A DNA stretch of 64,000 nucleotides, taken from positions 1 to 64,000 of the forward strand of contig CALYLW010001406.1 of assembly GCA_944989445.1 (NCBI GenBank). The letters run 5' to 3'. Numbering within the stretch: position 1 is the first letter of the stretch; the number at the start of each line of letters is the position of its first letter. The stretch is from Ampullaceana balthica (taxonomy: Eukaryota; Mollusca; Gastropoda; Lymnaeidae). The position numbers were made by a program, and so were the translations under genes. Shown here one piece after another: positions 1 through 14,135 of the stretch. Under the pieces are notes generated by a model, which ran no database searches, was not told where the DNA came from, and worked only from the letters and a program-made list of their open reading frames with translations.

Positions 1-3000
1 TCATAAATATTACCACATGTATTTTTGTCATTGACATCATACATCCAATTGAATACTTAAATGATATTCATAAATATTACCACATGTATTTTTGTCATTG
101 ACATCATACATCCAATTGAATACTTAAATGATATTCATAAATATTACCACATGTATTTTTGTCATTGACATCATACATCCAATTGAATACTTAAATGATA
201 TTCATAAATATTACCACATGTATTTTTGTCATTGACATCATACATCCAATTGAATACTTAAATGATATTCATAAATATTACCACATGTATTTTTGTCATT
301 GACATCATACATCCAATTGAATACTTAAATGATATTCATAAATATTACCACATGTATTTTTGTCATTGACATCATACATCCAATTGAATACTTAAATGAT
401 ATTCATAAATATTACCACATGTATTTTTGTCATTGACATCATACATCCAATTGAATACTTAAATGATATTCATAAATATTACCACATGTATTTTTGTCAT
501 TGACATCATACATCCAATTGAATACTTAAATGATATTCATAAATATTACCACATGTATTTTTGTCATTGACATCATACATCCAATTGAATACTTAAATGA
601 TATTCATAAATATTACCACATGTATTTTTGTCATTGACATCATACATCCAATTGAATACTTAAATGATATTCATAAATATTACCACATGTATTTTTGTCA
701 TTGACATCATACATCCAATTGAATACTTAAATGATATTCATAAATATTACCACATGTATTTTTGTCATTGACATCATACATCCAATTGAATACTTAAATG
801 ATATTCATAAATATTACCACATGTATTTTTGTCATTGACATCATACATCCAATTGAATACTTAAATGATATTCATAAATATTACCACATGTATTTTTGTC
901 ATTGACATCATACATCCAATTGAATACTTAAATGATATTCATAAATATTACCACATGTATTTTTGTCATTGACATCATACATCCAATTGAATACTTAAAT
1001 GATATTCATAAATATTACCACATGTATTTTTGTCATTGACATCATACATCCAATTGAATACTTAAATGATATTCATAAATATTACCACATGTATTTTTGT
1101 CATTGACATCATACATCCAATTGAATACTTAAATGATATTCATAAATATTACCACATGTATTTTTGTCATTGACATCATACATCCAATTGAATACTTAAA
1201 TGATATTCATAAATATTACCACATGTATTTTTGTCATTGACATCATACATCCAATTGAATACTTAAATGATATTCATAAATATTACCACATGTATTTTTG
1301 TCATTGACATCATACATCCAATTGAATACTTAAATGATATTCATAAATATTACCACATGTATTTTTGTCATTGACATCATACATCCAATTGAATACTTAA
1401 ATGATATTCATAAATATTACCACATGTATTTTTGTCATTGACATCATACATCCAATTGAATACTTAAATGATATTCATAAATATTACCACATGTATTTTT
1501 GTCATTGACATCATACATCCAATTGAATACTTAAATGATATTCATAAATATTACCACATGTATTTTTGTCATTGACATCATACATCCAATTGAATACTTA
1601 AATGATATTCATAAATATTACCACATGTATTTTTGTCATTGACATCATACATCCAATTGAATACTTAAATGATATTCATAAATATTACCACATGTATTTT
1701 TGTCATTGACATCATACATCCAATTGAATACTTAAATGATATTCATAAATATTACCACATGTATTTTTGTCATTGACATCATACATCCAATTGAATACTT
1801 AAATGATATTCATAAATATTACCACATGTATTTTTGTCATTGACATCATACATCCAATTGAATACTTAAATGATATTCATAAATATTACCACATGTATTT
1901 TTGTCATTGACATCATACATCCAATTGAATACTTAAATGATATTCATAAATATTACCACATGTATTTTTGTCATTGACATCATACATCCAATTGAATACT
2001 TAAATGATATTCATAAATATTACCACATGTATTTTTGTCATTGACATCATACATCCAATTGAATACTTAAATGATATTCATAAATATTACCACATGTATT
2101 TTTGTCATTGACATCATACATCCAATTGAATACTTAAATGATATTCATAAATATTACCACATGTATTTTTGTCATTGACATCATACATCCAATTGAATAC
2201 TTAAATGATATTCATAAATATTACCACATGTATTTTTGTCATTGACATCATACATCCAATTGAATACTTAAATGATATTCATAAATATTACCACATGTAT
2301 TTTTGTCATTGACATCATACATCCAATTGAATACTTAAATGATATTCATAAATATTACCACATGTATTTTTGTCATTGACATCATACATCCAATTGAATA
2401 CTTAAATGATATTCATAAATATTACCACATGTATTTTTGTCATTGACATCATACATCCAATTGAATACTTAAATGATATTCATAAATATTACCACATGTA
2501 TTTTTGTCATTGACATCATACATCCAATTGAATACTTAAATGATATTCATAAATATTACCACATGTATTTTTGTCATTGACATCATACATCCAATTGAAT
2601 ACTTAAATGATATTCATAAATATTACCACATGTATTTTTGTCATTGACATCATACATCCAATTGAATACTTAAATGATATTCATAAATATTACCACATGT
2701 ATTTTTGTCATTGACATCATACATCCAATTGAATACTTAAATGATATTCATAAATATTACCACATGTATTTTTGTCATTGACATCATACATCCAATTGAA
2801 TACTTAAATGATATTCATAAATATTACCACATGTATTTTTGTCATTGACATCATACATCCAATTGAATACTTAAATGATATTCATAAATATTACCACATG
2901 TATTTTTGTCATTGACATCATACATCCAATTGAATACTTAAATGATATTCATAAATATTACCACATGTATTTTTGTCATTGACATCATACATCCAATTGA

Positions 3001-6000
3001 ATACTTAAATGATATTCATAAATATTACCACATGTATTTTTGTCATTGACATCATACATCCAATTGAATACTTAAATGATATTCATAAATATTACCACAT
3101 GTATTTTTGTCATTGACATCATACATCCAATTGAATACTTAAATGATATTCATAAATATTACCACATGTATTTTTGTCATTGACATCATACATCCAATTG
3201 AATACTTAAATGATATTCATAAATATTACCACATGTATTTTTGTCATTGACATCATACATCCAATTGAATACTTAAATGATATTCATAAATATTACCACA
3301 TGTATTTTGTCATTGACATCATACATCCAATTGAATACTTAAATGATATTCATAAATATTACCACATTATTTTTGTCATTGACATCATACATCCAATTGA
3401 ATACTTAAATGATATTCATAAATATTACCACATGTATTTTTGTCATTGACATCATACATCCAATTGAATACTTAAATGATATTCATAAATATTACCACAT
3501 GTATTTTTGTCATTGACATCATACATCCAATTGAATACTTAAATGATATTCATAAATATTACCACATGTATTTTTGTCATTGACATCATACATCCAATTG
3601 AATACTTAAATGATATTCATAAATATTACCACATGTATTTTTGTCATTGACATCATACATCCAATTGAATACTTAAATGATATTCATAAATATTACCACA
3701 TGTATTTTTGTCATTGACATCATACATCCAATTGAATACTTAAATGATATTCATAAATATTACCACATGTATTTTTGTCATTGACATCATACATCCAATT
3801 GAATACTTAAATGATATTCATAAATATTACCACATGTATTTTTGTCATTGACATCATACATCCAATTGAATACTTAAATGATATTCATAAATATTACCAC
3901 ATGTATTTTTGTCATTGACATCATACATCCAATTGAATACTTAAATGATATTCATAAATATTACCACATGTATTTTTGTCATTGACATCATACATCCAAT
4001 TGAATACTTAAATGATATTCATAAATATTACCACATGTATTTTTGTCATTGACATCATACATCCAATTGAATACTTAAATGATATTCATAAATATTACCA
4101 CATGTATTTTTGTCATTGACATCATACATCCAATTGAATACTTAAATGATATTCATAAATATTACCACATGTATTTTTGTCATTGACATCATACATCCAA
4201 TTGAATACTTAAATGATATTCATAAATATTACCACATGTATTTTTGTCATTGACATCATACATCCAATTGAATACTTAAATGATATTCATAAATATTACC
4301 ACATGTATTTTTGTCATTGACATCATACATCCAATTGAATACTTAAATGATATTCATAAATATTACCACATGTATTTTTGTCATTGACATCATACATCCA
4401 ATTGAATACTTAAATGATATTCATAAATATTACCACATGTATTTTGTGTCATTGACATCATACATCCAATTGAATACTTAAATGATATTCATAAATATTA
4501 CCACATGTATTTTTGTCATTGACATCATACATCCAATTGAATACTTAAATGATATTCATAAATATTACCACATGTATTTTTGTCATTGACATCATACATC
4601 CAATTGAATACTTAAATGATATTCATAAATATTACCACATGTATTTTTGTCATTGACATCATACATCCAATTGAATACTTAAATGATATTCATAAATATT
4701 ACCACATGTATTTTTGTCATTGACATCATACATCCAATTGAATACTTAAATGATATTCATAAATATTACCACATGTATTTTTGTCATTGACATCATACAT
4801 CCAATTGAATACTTAAATGATATTCATAAATATTACCACATGTATTTTTGTCATTGACATCATACATCCAATTGAATACTTAAATGATATTCATAAATAT
4901 TACCACATGTATTTTTGTCATTGACATCATACATCCAATTGAATACTTAAATGATATTCATAAATATTACCACATGTATTTTTGTCATTGACATCATACA
5001 TCCAATTGAATACTTAAATGATATTCATAAATATTACCACATGTATTTTTGTCATTGACATCATACATCCAATTGAATACTTAAATGATATTCATAAATA
5101 TTACCACATGTATTTTTGTCATTGACATCATACATCCAATTGAATACTAAATGATATTCATAAATATTACCACATGTATTTTTGTCATTGACATCATACA
5201 TCCAATTGAATACTTAAATGATATTCATAAATATTACCACATGTATTTTTGTCATTGACATCATACATCCAATTGAATACTTAAATGATATTCATAAATA
5301 TTACCACATGTATTTTTGTCATTGACATCATACATCCAATTGAATACTTAAATGATATTCATAAATATTACCACATGTATTTTTGTCATTGACATCATAC
5401 ATCCAATTGAATACTTAAATGATATTCATAAATATTACCACATGTATTTTTGTCATTGACATCATACATCCAATTGAATACTTAAATGATATTCATAAAT
5501 ATTACCACATGTATTTTTGTCATTGACATCATACATCCAATTGAATACTTAAATGATATTCATAAATATTACCACATGTATTTTTGTCATTGACATCATA
5601 CATCCAATTGAATACTTAAATGATATTCATAAATATTACCACATGTATTTTTGTCATTGACATCATACATCCAATTGAATACTTAAATGATATTCATAAA
5701 TATTACCACATGTATTTTTGTCATTGACATCATACATCCAATTGAATACTTAAATGATATTCATAAATATTACCACATGTATTTTTGTCATTGACATCAT
5801 ACATCCAATTGAATACTTAAATGATATTCATAAATATTACCACATGTATTTTTGTCATTGACATCATACATCCAATTGAATACTTAAATGATATTCATAA
5901 ATATTACCACATGTATTTTTGTCATTGACATCATACATCCAATTGAATACTTAAATGATATTCATAAATATTACCACATGTATTTTTGTCATTGACATCA

Positions 6001-9000
6001 TACATCCAATTGAATACTTAAATGATATTCATAAATATTACCACATGTATTTTTGTCATTGACATCATACATCCAATTGAATACTTAAATGATATTCATA
6101 AATATTACCACATGTATTTTTGTCATTGACATCATACATCCAATTGAATACTTAAATGATATTCATAAATATTACCACATGTATTTTTGTCATTGACATC
6201 ATACATCCAATTGAATACTTAAATGATTCATAAATATTACCACATGTATTTTTGTCATTGACATCATACATCCAATTGAATACTTAAATGATATTCATAA
6301 ATATTACCACATGTATTTTTGTCATTGACATCATACATCCAATTGAATACTTAAATGATATTCATAAATATTACCACATGTATTTTTGTCATTGACATCA
6401 TACATCCAATTGAATACTTAAATGATATTCATAAATATTACCACATGTATTTTTGTCATTGACATCATACATCCAATTGAATACTTAAATGATATTCATA
6501 AATATTACCACATGTATTTTTGTCATTGACATCATACATCCAATTGAATACTTAAATGATATTCATAAATATTACCACATGTATTTTTGTCATTGACATC
6601 ATACATCCAATTGAATACTTAAATGATATTCATAAATATTACCACATGTATTTTTGTCATTGACATCATACATCCAATTGAATACTTAAATGATATTCAT
6701 AAATATTACCACATGTATTTTTGTCATTGACATCATACATCCAATTGAATACTTAAATGATATTCATAAATATTACCACATGTATTTTTGTCATTGACAT
6801 CATACATCCAATTGAATACTTAAATGATATTCATAAATATTACCACATGTATTTTTGTCATTGACATCATACATCCAATTGAATACTTAAATGATATTCA
6901 TAAATATTACCACATGTATTTTTGTCATTGACATCATACATCCAATTGAATACTTAAATGATATTCATAAATATTACCACATGTATTTTTGTCATTGACA
7001 TCATACATCCAATTGAATACTTAAATGATATTCATAAATATTACCACATGTATTTTTGTCATTGACATCATACATCCAATTGAATACTTAAATGATATTC
7101 ATAAATATTACCACATGTATTTTTGTCATTGACATCATACATCCAATTGAATACTTAAATGATATTCATAAATATTACCACATGTATTTTTGTCATTGAC
7201 ATCATACATCCAATTGAATACTTAAATGATATTCATAAATATTACCACATGTATTTTTGTCATTGACATCATACATCCAATTGAATACTTAAATGATATT
7301 CATAAATATTACCACATGTATTTTTGTCATTGACATCATACATCCAATTGAATACTTAAATGATATTCATAAATATTACCACATGTATTTTTGTCATTGA
7401 CATCATACATCCAATTGAATACTTAAATGATATTCATAAATATTACCACATGTATTTTTGTCATTGACATCATACATCCAATTGAATACTTAAATGATAT
7501 TCATAAATATTACCACATGTATTTTTGTCATTGACATCATACATCCAATTGAATACTTAAATGATATTCATAAATATTACCACATGTATTTTTGTCATTG
7601 ACATCATACATCCAATTGAATACTTAAATGATATTCATAAATATTACCACATGTATTTTTGTCATTGACATCATACATCCAATTGAATACTTAAATGATA
7701 TTCATAAATATTACCACATGTATTTTTGTCATTGACATCATACATCCAATTGAATACTTAAATGATATTCATAAATATTACCACATGTATTTTTGTCATT
7801 GACATCATACATCCAATTGAATACTTAAATGATATTCATAAATATTACCACATGTATTTTTGTCATTGACATCATACATCCAATTGAATACTTAAATGAT
7901 ATTCATAAATATTACCACATGTATTTTTGTCATTGACATCATACATCCAATTGAATACTTAAATGATATTCATAAATATTACCACATGTATTTTTGTCAT
8001 TGACATCATACATCCAATTGAATACTTAAATGATATTCATAAATATTACCACATGTATTTTTGTCATTGACATCATACATCCAATTGAATACTTAAATGA
8101 TATTCATAAATATTACCACATGTATTTTTGTCATTGACATCATACATCCAATTGAATACTTAAATGATATTCATAAATATTACCACATGTATTTTTGTCA
8201 TTGACATCATACATCCAATTGAATACTTAAATGATATTCATAAATATTACCACATGTATTTTTGTCATTGACATCATACATCCAATTGAATACTTAAATG
8301 ATATTCATAAATATTACCACATGTATTTTTGTCATTGACATCATACATCCAATTGAATACTTAAATGATATTCATAAATATTACCACATGTATTTTTGTC
8401 ATTGACATCATACATCCAATTGAATACTTAAATGATATTCATAAATATTACCACATGTATTTTTGTCATTGACATCATACATCCAATTGAATACTTAAAT
8501 GATATTCATAAATATTACCACATGTATTTTTGTCATTGACATCATACATCCAATTGAATACTTAAATGATATTCATAAATATTACCACATGTATTTTTGT
8601 CATTGACATCATACATCCAATTGAATACTTAAATGATATTCATAAATATTACCACATGTATTTTTGTCATTGACATCATACATCCAATTGAATACTTAAA
8701 TGATATTCATAAATATTACCACATGTATTTTTGTCATTGACATCATACATCCAATTGAATACTTAAATGATATTCATAAATATTACCACATGTATTTTTG
8801 TCATTGACATCATACATCCAATTGAATACTTAAATGATATTCATAAATATTACCACATGTATTTTTGTCATTGACATCATACATCCAATTGAATACTTAA
8901 ATGATATTCATAAATATTACCACATGTATTTTTGTCATTGACATCATACATCCAATTGAATACTTAAATGATATTCATAAATATTACCACATGTATTTTT

Positions 9001-10646
9001 GTCATTGACATCATACATCCAATTGAATACTTAAATGATATTCATAAATATTACCACATGTATTTTTGTCATTGACATCATACATCCAATTGAATACTTA
9101 AATGATATTCATAAATATTACCACATGTATTTTTGTCATTGACATCATACATCCAATTGAATACTTAAATGATATTCATAAATATTACCACATGTATTTT
9201 TGTCATTGACATCATACATCCAATTGAATACTTAAATGATATTCATAAATATTACCACATGTATTTTTGTCATTGACATCATACATCCAATTGAATACTT
9301 AAATGATATTCATAAATATTACCACATGTATTTTTGTCATTGACATCATACATCCAATTGAATACTTAAATGATATTCATAAATATTACCACATGTATTT
9401 TTGTCATTGACATCATACATCCAATTGAATACTTAAATGATATTCATAAATATTACCACATGTATTTTTGTCATTGACATCATACATCCAATTGAATACT
9501 TAAATGATATTCATAAATATTACCACATGTATTTTTGTCATTGACATCATACATCCAATTGAATACTTAAATGATATTCATAAATATTACCACATGTATT
9601 TTTGTCATTGACATCATACATCCAATTGAATACTTAAATGATATTCATAAATATTACCACATGTATTTTTGTCATTGACATCATACATCCAATTGAATAC
9701 TTAAATGATATTCATAAATATTACCACATGTATTTTTGTCATTGACATCATACATCCAATTGAATACTTAAATGATATTCATAAATATTACCACATGTAT
9801 TTTTGTCATTGACATCATACATCCAATTGAATACTTAAATGATATTCATAAATATTACCACATGTATTTTTGTCATTGACATCATACATCCAATTGAATA
9901 CTTAAATGATATTCATAAATATTACCACATGTATTTTTGTCATTGACATCATACATCCAATTGAATACTTAAATGATATTCATAAATATTACCACATGTA
10001 TTTTTGTCATTGACATCATACATCCAATTGAATACTTAAATGATATTCATAAATATTACCACATCTATTTTTGTCATTGACATCATACATCCAATTGAAT
10101 ACTTAAATGATATTCATAAATATTACCACATCTATTTTTGTCATTGACATCATACATCCAATTGAATACTTAAATGATATTCATAAATATTACTACATCT
10201 ATTTTTGTCATTGACATCATACATCCAATTGAATACTTAAATGATATTCATAAATATTACTACATCTATTTTTGTCATTGACATCATACATCCAATTGAA
10301 TACTTAAATGATATTCATAAATATTACTACATCTATTTTTGTCATTGACATCATACATCCAATTGAATACTTAAATGATATTCATAAATATTACTACATC
10401 TATTTTTGTCATTGACATCATACATCCAATTGAATACTTAAATGATATTCATAAATATTACTACATCTATTTTTGTCATTGACATCATACATCCAATTGA
10501 ATACTTAAATGATATTCATAAATATTACTACATCTATTTTTGTCATTGACATCATACATCCAATTGAATACTTAAATGATATTCATAAATATTACTACAT
10601 CTATTTTTGTCATTGACATCATACATCCAATTGAATACTTAAATGA
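1..10646. repeat. 67-bp satellite array, about 159 copies
   Basis: A head-to-tail array with a 67-bp period, AT-rich, containing the words TTGACATCATACATCC and AATATTACCACATG. It starts before the window and stops at 10646. Units are almost identical over 10 kb. The only irregular units seen are one-base losses near 3305, 3366 and 5148, a one-base gain near 4445 and a two-base loss near 6228. The last nine units differ: two carry ACATC for ACATG, and the final seven also carry TACTACAT for TACCACAT. Because 67 is not a multiple of 3, reading frames break each unit. The array ends 81 bases before a gene 1 exon, so it appears to be intronic. Confidence 0.98.
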
Positions 10647-10727
10647 AAATACATTAGATCAGAATTTACTTGTGTAAATATTTTTTTGTTTAATAAATAA
10701 CTTTTTTTTACATGCTTTTCTTTATAG

Positions 10728-13108
10728 TATCAACCCTACAATAGACATTGGACAGGTGGAGGGAGCTTTTGTGATGGGTCTGGGAGCTTATCTGACTGAA
10801 GATCTTCATTACAATGAGAAGTCTGGCCTTATCCTCAATGATGGCACTTGGGTAGATGTCAATTGACCAAAATATCAGTACATTTCTAGCCTAAACTCAT
10901 GAAAATAGTTTGAGTAAAGTATTCTAATTCCTCTTTCATTTCAGTGAATTGGAAATGTTATTTTTAATATATAATTTATAAGCTTAATTTTTTAGATTAA
11001 TATTCTTACTGTTCTTGGTATAAAATTTTGAATGATTTAGTACAAAAATTTTATTTTTGCTCCTTTAAAGGAATACAAACCTCCCACCACTAAGGACATC
11101 CCCATTGATTGGAGGATTCACTTCCTACCTGACACACCAAACCCAGTCGGTGTCCTCAGCTCTAAAGGTAATTTTAGACACACCAAACCCAGTCGGTGTC
11201 CTCAGCTCTAAAGGTAATTTTAGACACACCAAACCCAGTCGGTGTCCTCAGCTCTAAAAGTAATTTTAGACACACCAAACCCAGTTGGTGTCCTCAGCTC
11301 TAAAAGTAATTTTAGACACACCAAACCCAGTTGGTGTCCTCAGCTCTAAAGGTAATTTTAGACACACCAAACCCAGTTGGTGTCCTCAGCTCTAAAGGTA
11401 ATTAATACCAGACACACCAAACCCAGTCGGTGTCCTCAGCTCTAAAGGTAATTAATACCAGACACACCAAACCCAGTCGGTGTCCTCAGCTCTAAAGGTA
11501 ATTAATACCAGACACACCAAACCCAGTCGGTGTCCTCAGCTATTAAGGTAATTAATACCAGACACACCAAACCCAGTCGGTGTCCTCAGCTAATAAGGTA
11601 ATTAATACCAGACACACCAAACCCAGTCGGTGTCCTCAGCTATTAAGGTAATTAATATCAGACACACGAAATCCAGTCGGTGTCCTCAGCTATTAAGGTA
11701 ATTAATACCAGACACACCAAACCCAGTCGGTGTCCTCAGCTATTAAGGTAATTAATACCAGACACACCAAACCCAGTCGGTGTCCTCAGCTATTAAGTTA
11801 ATTAATACCAGACACACCAAACCCAGTCGGTGTCCTCAGCAATTAAGGTAATTAATACCAGACACACCAAACCCAGTCGGTGTCCTCAGCTATTAAGGTA
11901 ATTAATACCAGACACACCAAACCCAGTCCGTGTCCTCAGCTATTAAGGTAATTAATACCAGACACACCAAACCCAGTCGGTGTCCTCAGCTATTAAGGTA
12001 ATTAATACCAGACACACCAAACCCAGTCGGTGTCCTCAGCAATTAAGGTAATTAATACCAGACACACCAAACCCAGTCTGTGTCCTCAGCTATTAAGGTA
12101 ATTAATACCAGACACACCAAACCCAGTCGGTGTCCTCAGCTATTAAGGTAATTAATACCAGACACACCAAACCCAGTCGGTGTCCTCAGCTATTAAGGTA
12201 ATTAATACCAGACACACCAAACCCAGTCGGTGTCCTCAGCAATTAAGGTAATTAATACCAGACACACCAAACCCAGTCGGTGTCCTCAGCTATTAAGGTA
12301 ATTAATACCAGACACACCAAACCCAGTCGGTGTCCTCAGCTATTAAGGTAATTAATACCAGACACACCAAACCCAGTCGGTGTCCTCAGCTATTAAGGTA
12401 ATTAATACCAGACACACCAAACCCAGTCGGTGTCCTCAGCTATTAAGGTAATTAATACCAGACACACCAAACCCAGTCGGTGTCCTCAGCTATTAAGGTA
12501 ATTAATACCAGACACACCAAACCCAGTCGGTGTCCTCAGCTATTAAGGTAATTAATACCAGACACACCAAACCCAGTCGGTGTCCTCAGCTCTAAAGGTA
12601 ATTAATTTCTCAATTGTTTTGACTAGTTCTTCAGTTTGGTCTCATTTGTGATAAAATTTAGTTTTTTTAAAACTTTTGTCCATCTACTCCCAGATTTTAA
12701 TTAACGTTCATATCCATAAGATTCAACATTTGTTTGTTTATTCATAGCTTTTAGTGATCCTCATATTACTATTAGAACGTCATTTCAACATTTCTGTGAT
12801 GTCTTTAACATTGTTTCCAGCTGTTGGGGAGCCTCCCATAAGTCTGGCTGTTGGAGCTCTTCTGTCTATCAAGAGTGGTGTGGAATCTGTTAGAGAAGAA
12901 TTGACAGGAGACAGATCCTTCATTCCAGTTGGTGAGAAGTTACATCTTATTTTTGTTCTTTGTCATTATTTCTTAAATCTATTCTTGTGCTTTATAGTTT
13001 TACAATTAAAAATGTTATTTTTTTGTCTTTCCATCAACAGAAGCTCCATACACTGTTGAGAAAGTCCAGCTTGGGACACTGATCAGCCTTGACCACCTGA
13101 GGGTGTGA
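10728..13108 (+). CDS. Xanthine dehydrogenase / aldehyde oxidase-like, C-terminal exons (gene 1)
   Basis: Four exons with matching phases: 10728-10851, 11071-11167, 12821-12931 and 13041-13108 (TGA at 13106). Together they encode about 133 residues of the C-terminal molybdenum-cofactor domain of an XDH/AO-family molybdo-flavoenzyme, which hydroxylates purines, aldehydes or N-heterocycles. Visible landmarks in order: [14 protein letters not shown] and [12 protein letters not shown] (family: [13 protein letters not shown]), [29 protein letters not shown] with the glutamate corresponding to bovine XDH Glu1261, and a final LRV before the stop, as in vertebrate XDH. Upstream exons lie left of the window beyond the satellite. 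The donor of the second exon is the seed of a 1.4-kb minisatellite. Intact splicing and frame suggest a working gene, but a pseudogene fragment cannot be excluded because the rest is not visible. Confidence 0.9.
11168..12604 (+). repeat. Minisatellite of duplicated exon-end/splice-donor junctions
   Basis: The last 37 bases of the gene 1 exon ending at 11167, plus its GT donor, are repeated in tandem about 29 more times. Five units of 46 bp begin at 11177, and 24 units of 50 bp run from 11411 to 12604. Each unit holds ACACCAAACCCAGTCGGTG, CCTCAGC and AAG|GTAAT, so nearly every unit keeps a plausible 5' splice site (one reads AAG|TTAAT). The first units and the last unit keep CTCTAAAG as in the exon, while most inner units read CTATTAAG. 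Reading through from the exon meets a stop in the first extra unit, so only the first donor gives a full protein. Confidence 0.97.
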
Positions 13109-14135
13109 GGCCCTTGATATCGTTCTGATACCCATATTTAATATTGATTGCTAATGTGACAATAATCACAAATTTCTTTATGCTTGCATTAAAATTTTGG
13201 TCAAATGACAGATTTTAATTTTCTCCACATATTTTTTTCTGAGTCCTAACAATTAGAGCCTTCAACCTCAAGATAAAGTATTATTAAACCATAATTAAAT
13301 TTGATATAGATCTAGATTAAATATCATATCAATTAGTAAGAAAATAGTACGATTTCAAACTAATTTGCCCATTCATTATTTTAAAGTAATTTAAAGATAT
13401 TTTCATTCGTCATTTGAAACAATGTGTAATACAGTCGTGTACCTTTTGATTGACCTACTTTGCTTTGTCCTTTGTAAAAATTTAACCTTTGTGGTATTCA
13501 AAGGATGTTAAACGTTGATAAATAATTTTAGTAAAAAATTATGGATCTATTTTAAAAAAAAATTGTAATGCCATTTCATCTCAATTTTTTTTTGTTTCCC
13601 AAAGAAACGAAATTTCAATTTCTTTCAATTTTCACTAAATTAATCTTTCATAATATTTAACTTTTTAATATCAGATATTTGGGCTGGGATTAATTATCTG
13701 TCATATTTCACAACACAATGTACAAAGGGAATAAATCAGTGTGAGACTATGTTTACAAAATAAAGCAATCATTAATTTAAAATCCTGCTTCATGTTTAAG
13801 TTCTACTTAGTCTATAAAATATTACTTTAAATTGATAGGGACAAATTTAGAAATTCTACAAAATGCAGTTTTTTTATTGTAAATTTTATGTTGATTTATT
13901 ATAGTTTATTCCACTTTGAGTTCTCATGATAAGATAATTTAACTTAGCGAATTTCAAGAAATATAACAAATACAAGTTTGTAATATTTTATTATAGTAAT
14001 GAGTATTCAATTTAATTTTACTTAAATATTTTGTAGTAGAAAATAAACATATATATATAATTATCCACCCATATAGTCATATAGTGTTGTTTTTTTTTAA
14101 ATTTAAGCTCAGTTTAGTGTGATGGTGACAATAAG
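13109..14135 (+). other. Gene 1 3' UTR and intergenic DNA
   Basis: AT-rich sequence with no open frame of note. Two AATAAA hexamers at 13730-13735 and 13759-13764 are candidate polyadenylation signals for gene 1, about 620-660 bases after the stop. Nothing else is recognised before the LINE fragment. Confidence 0.4.

Noticed and set aside
3210..3449. 79-codon open frame in the 67-bp satellite
   Set aside because: Two neighbouring units each lost one base, making 66-bp steps that keep the frame open briefly. It is satellite, not a gene.
1..12604. CRISPR-like direct repeats
   Set aside because: The tandem units have no unique spacers and the DNA is clearly eukaryotic.
12754..13059. 101-codon ORF over a gene 1 exon
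   Set aside because: It reads through both flanking introns. The true exon is 12821-12931, set by splice sites and phase.
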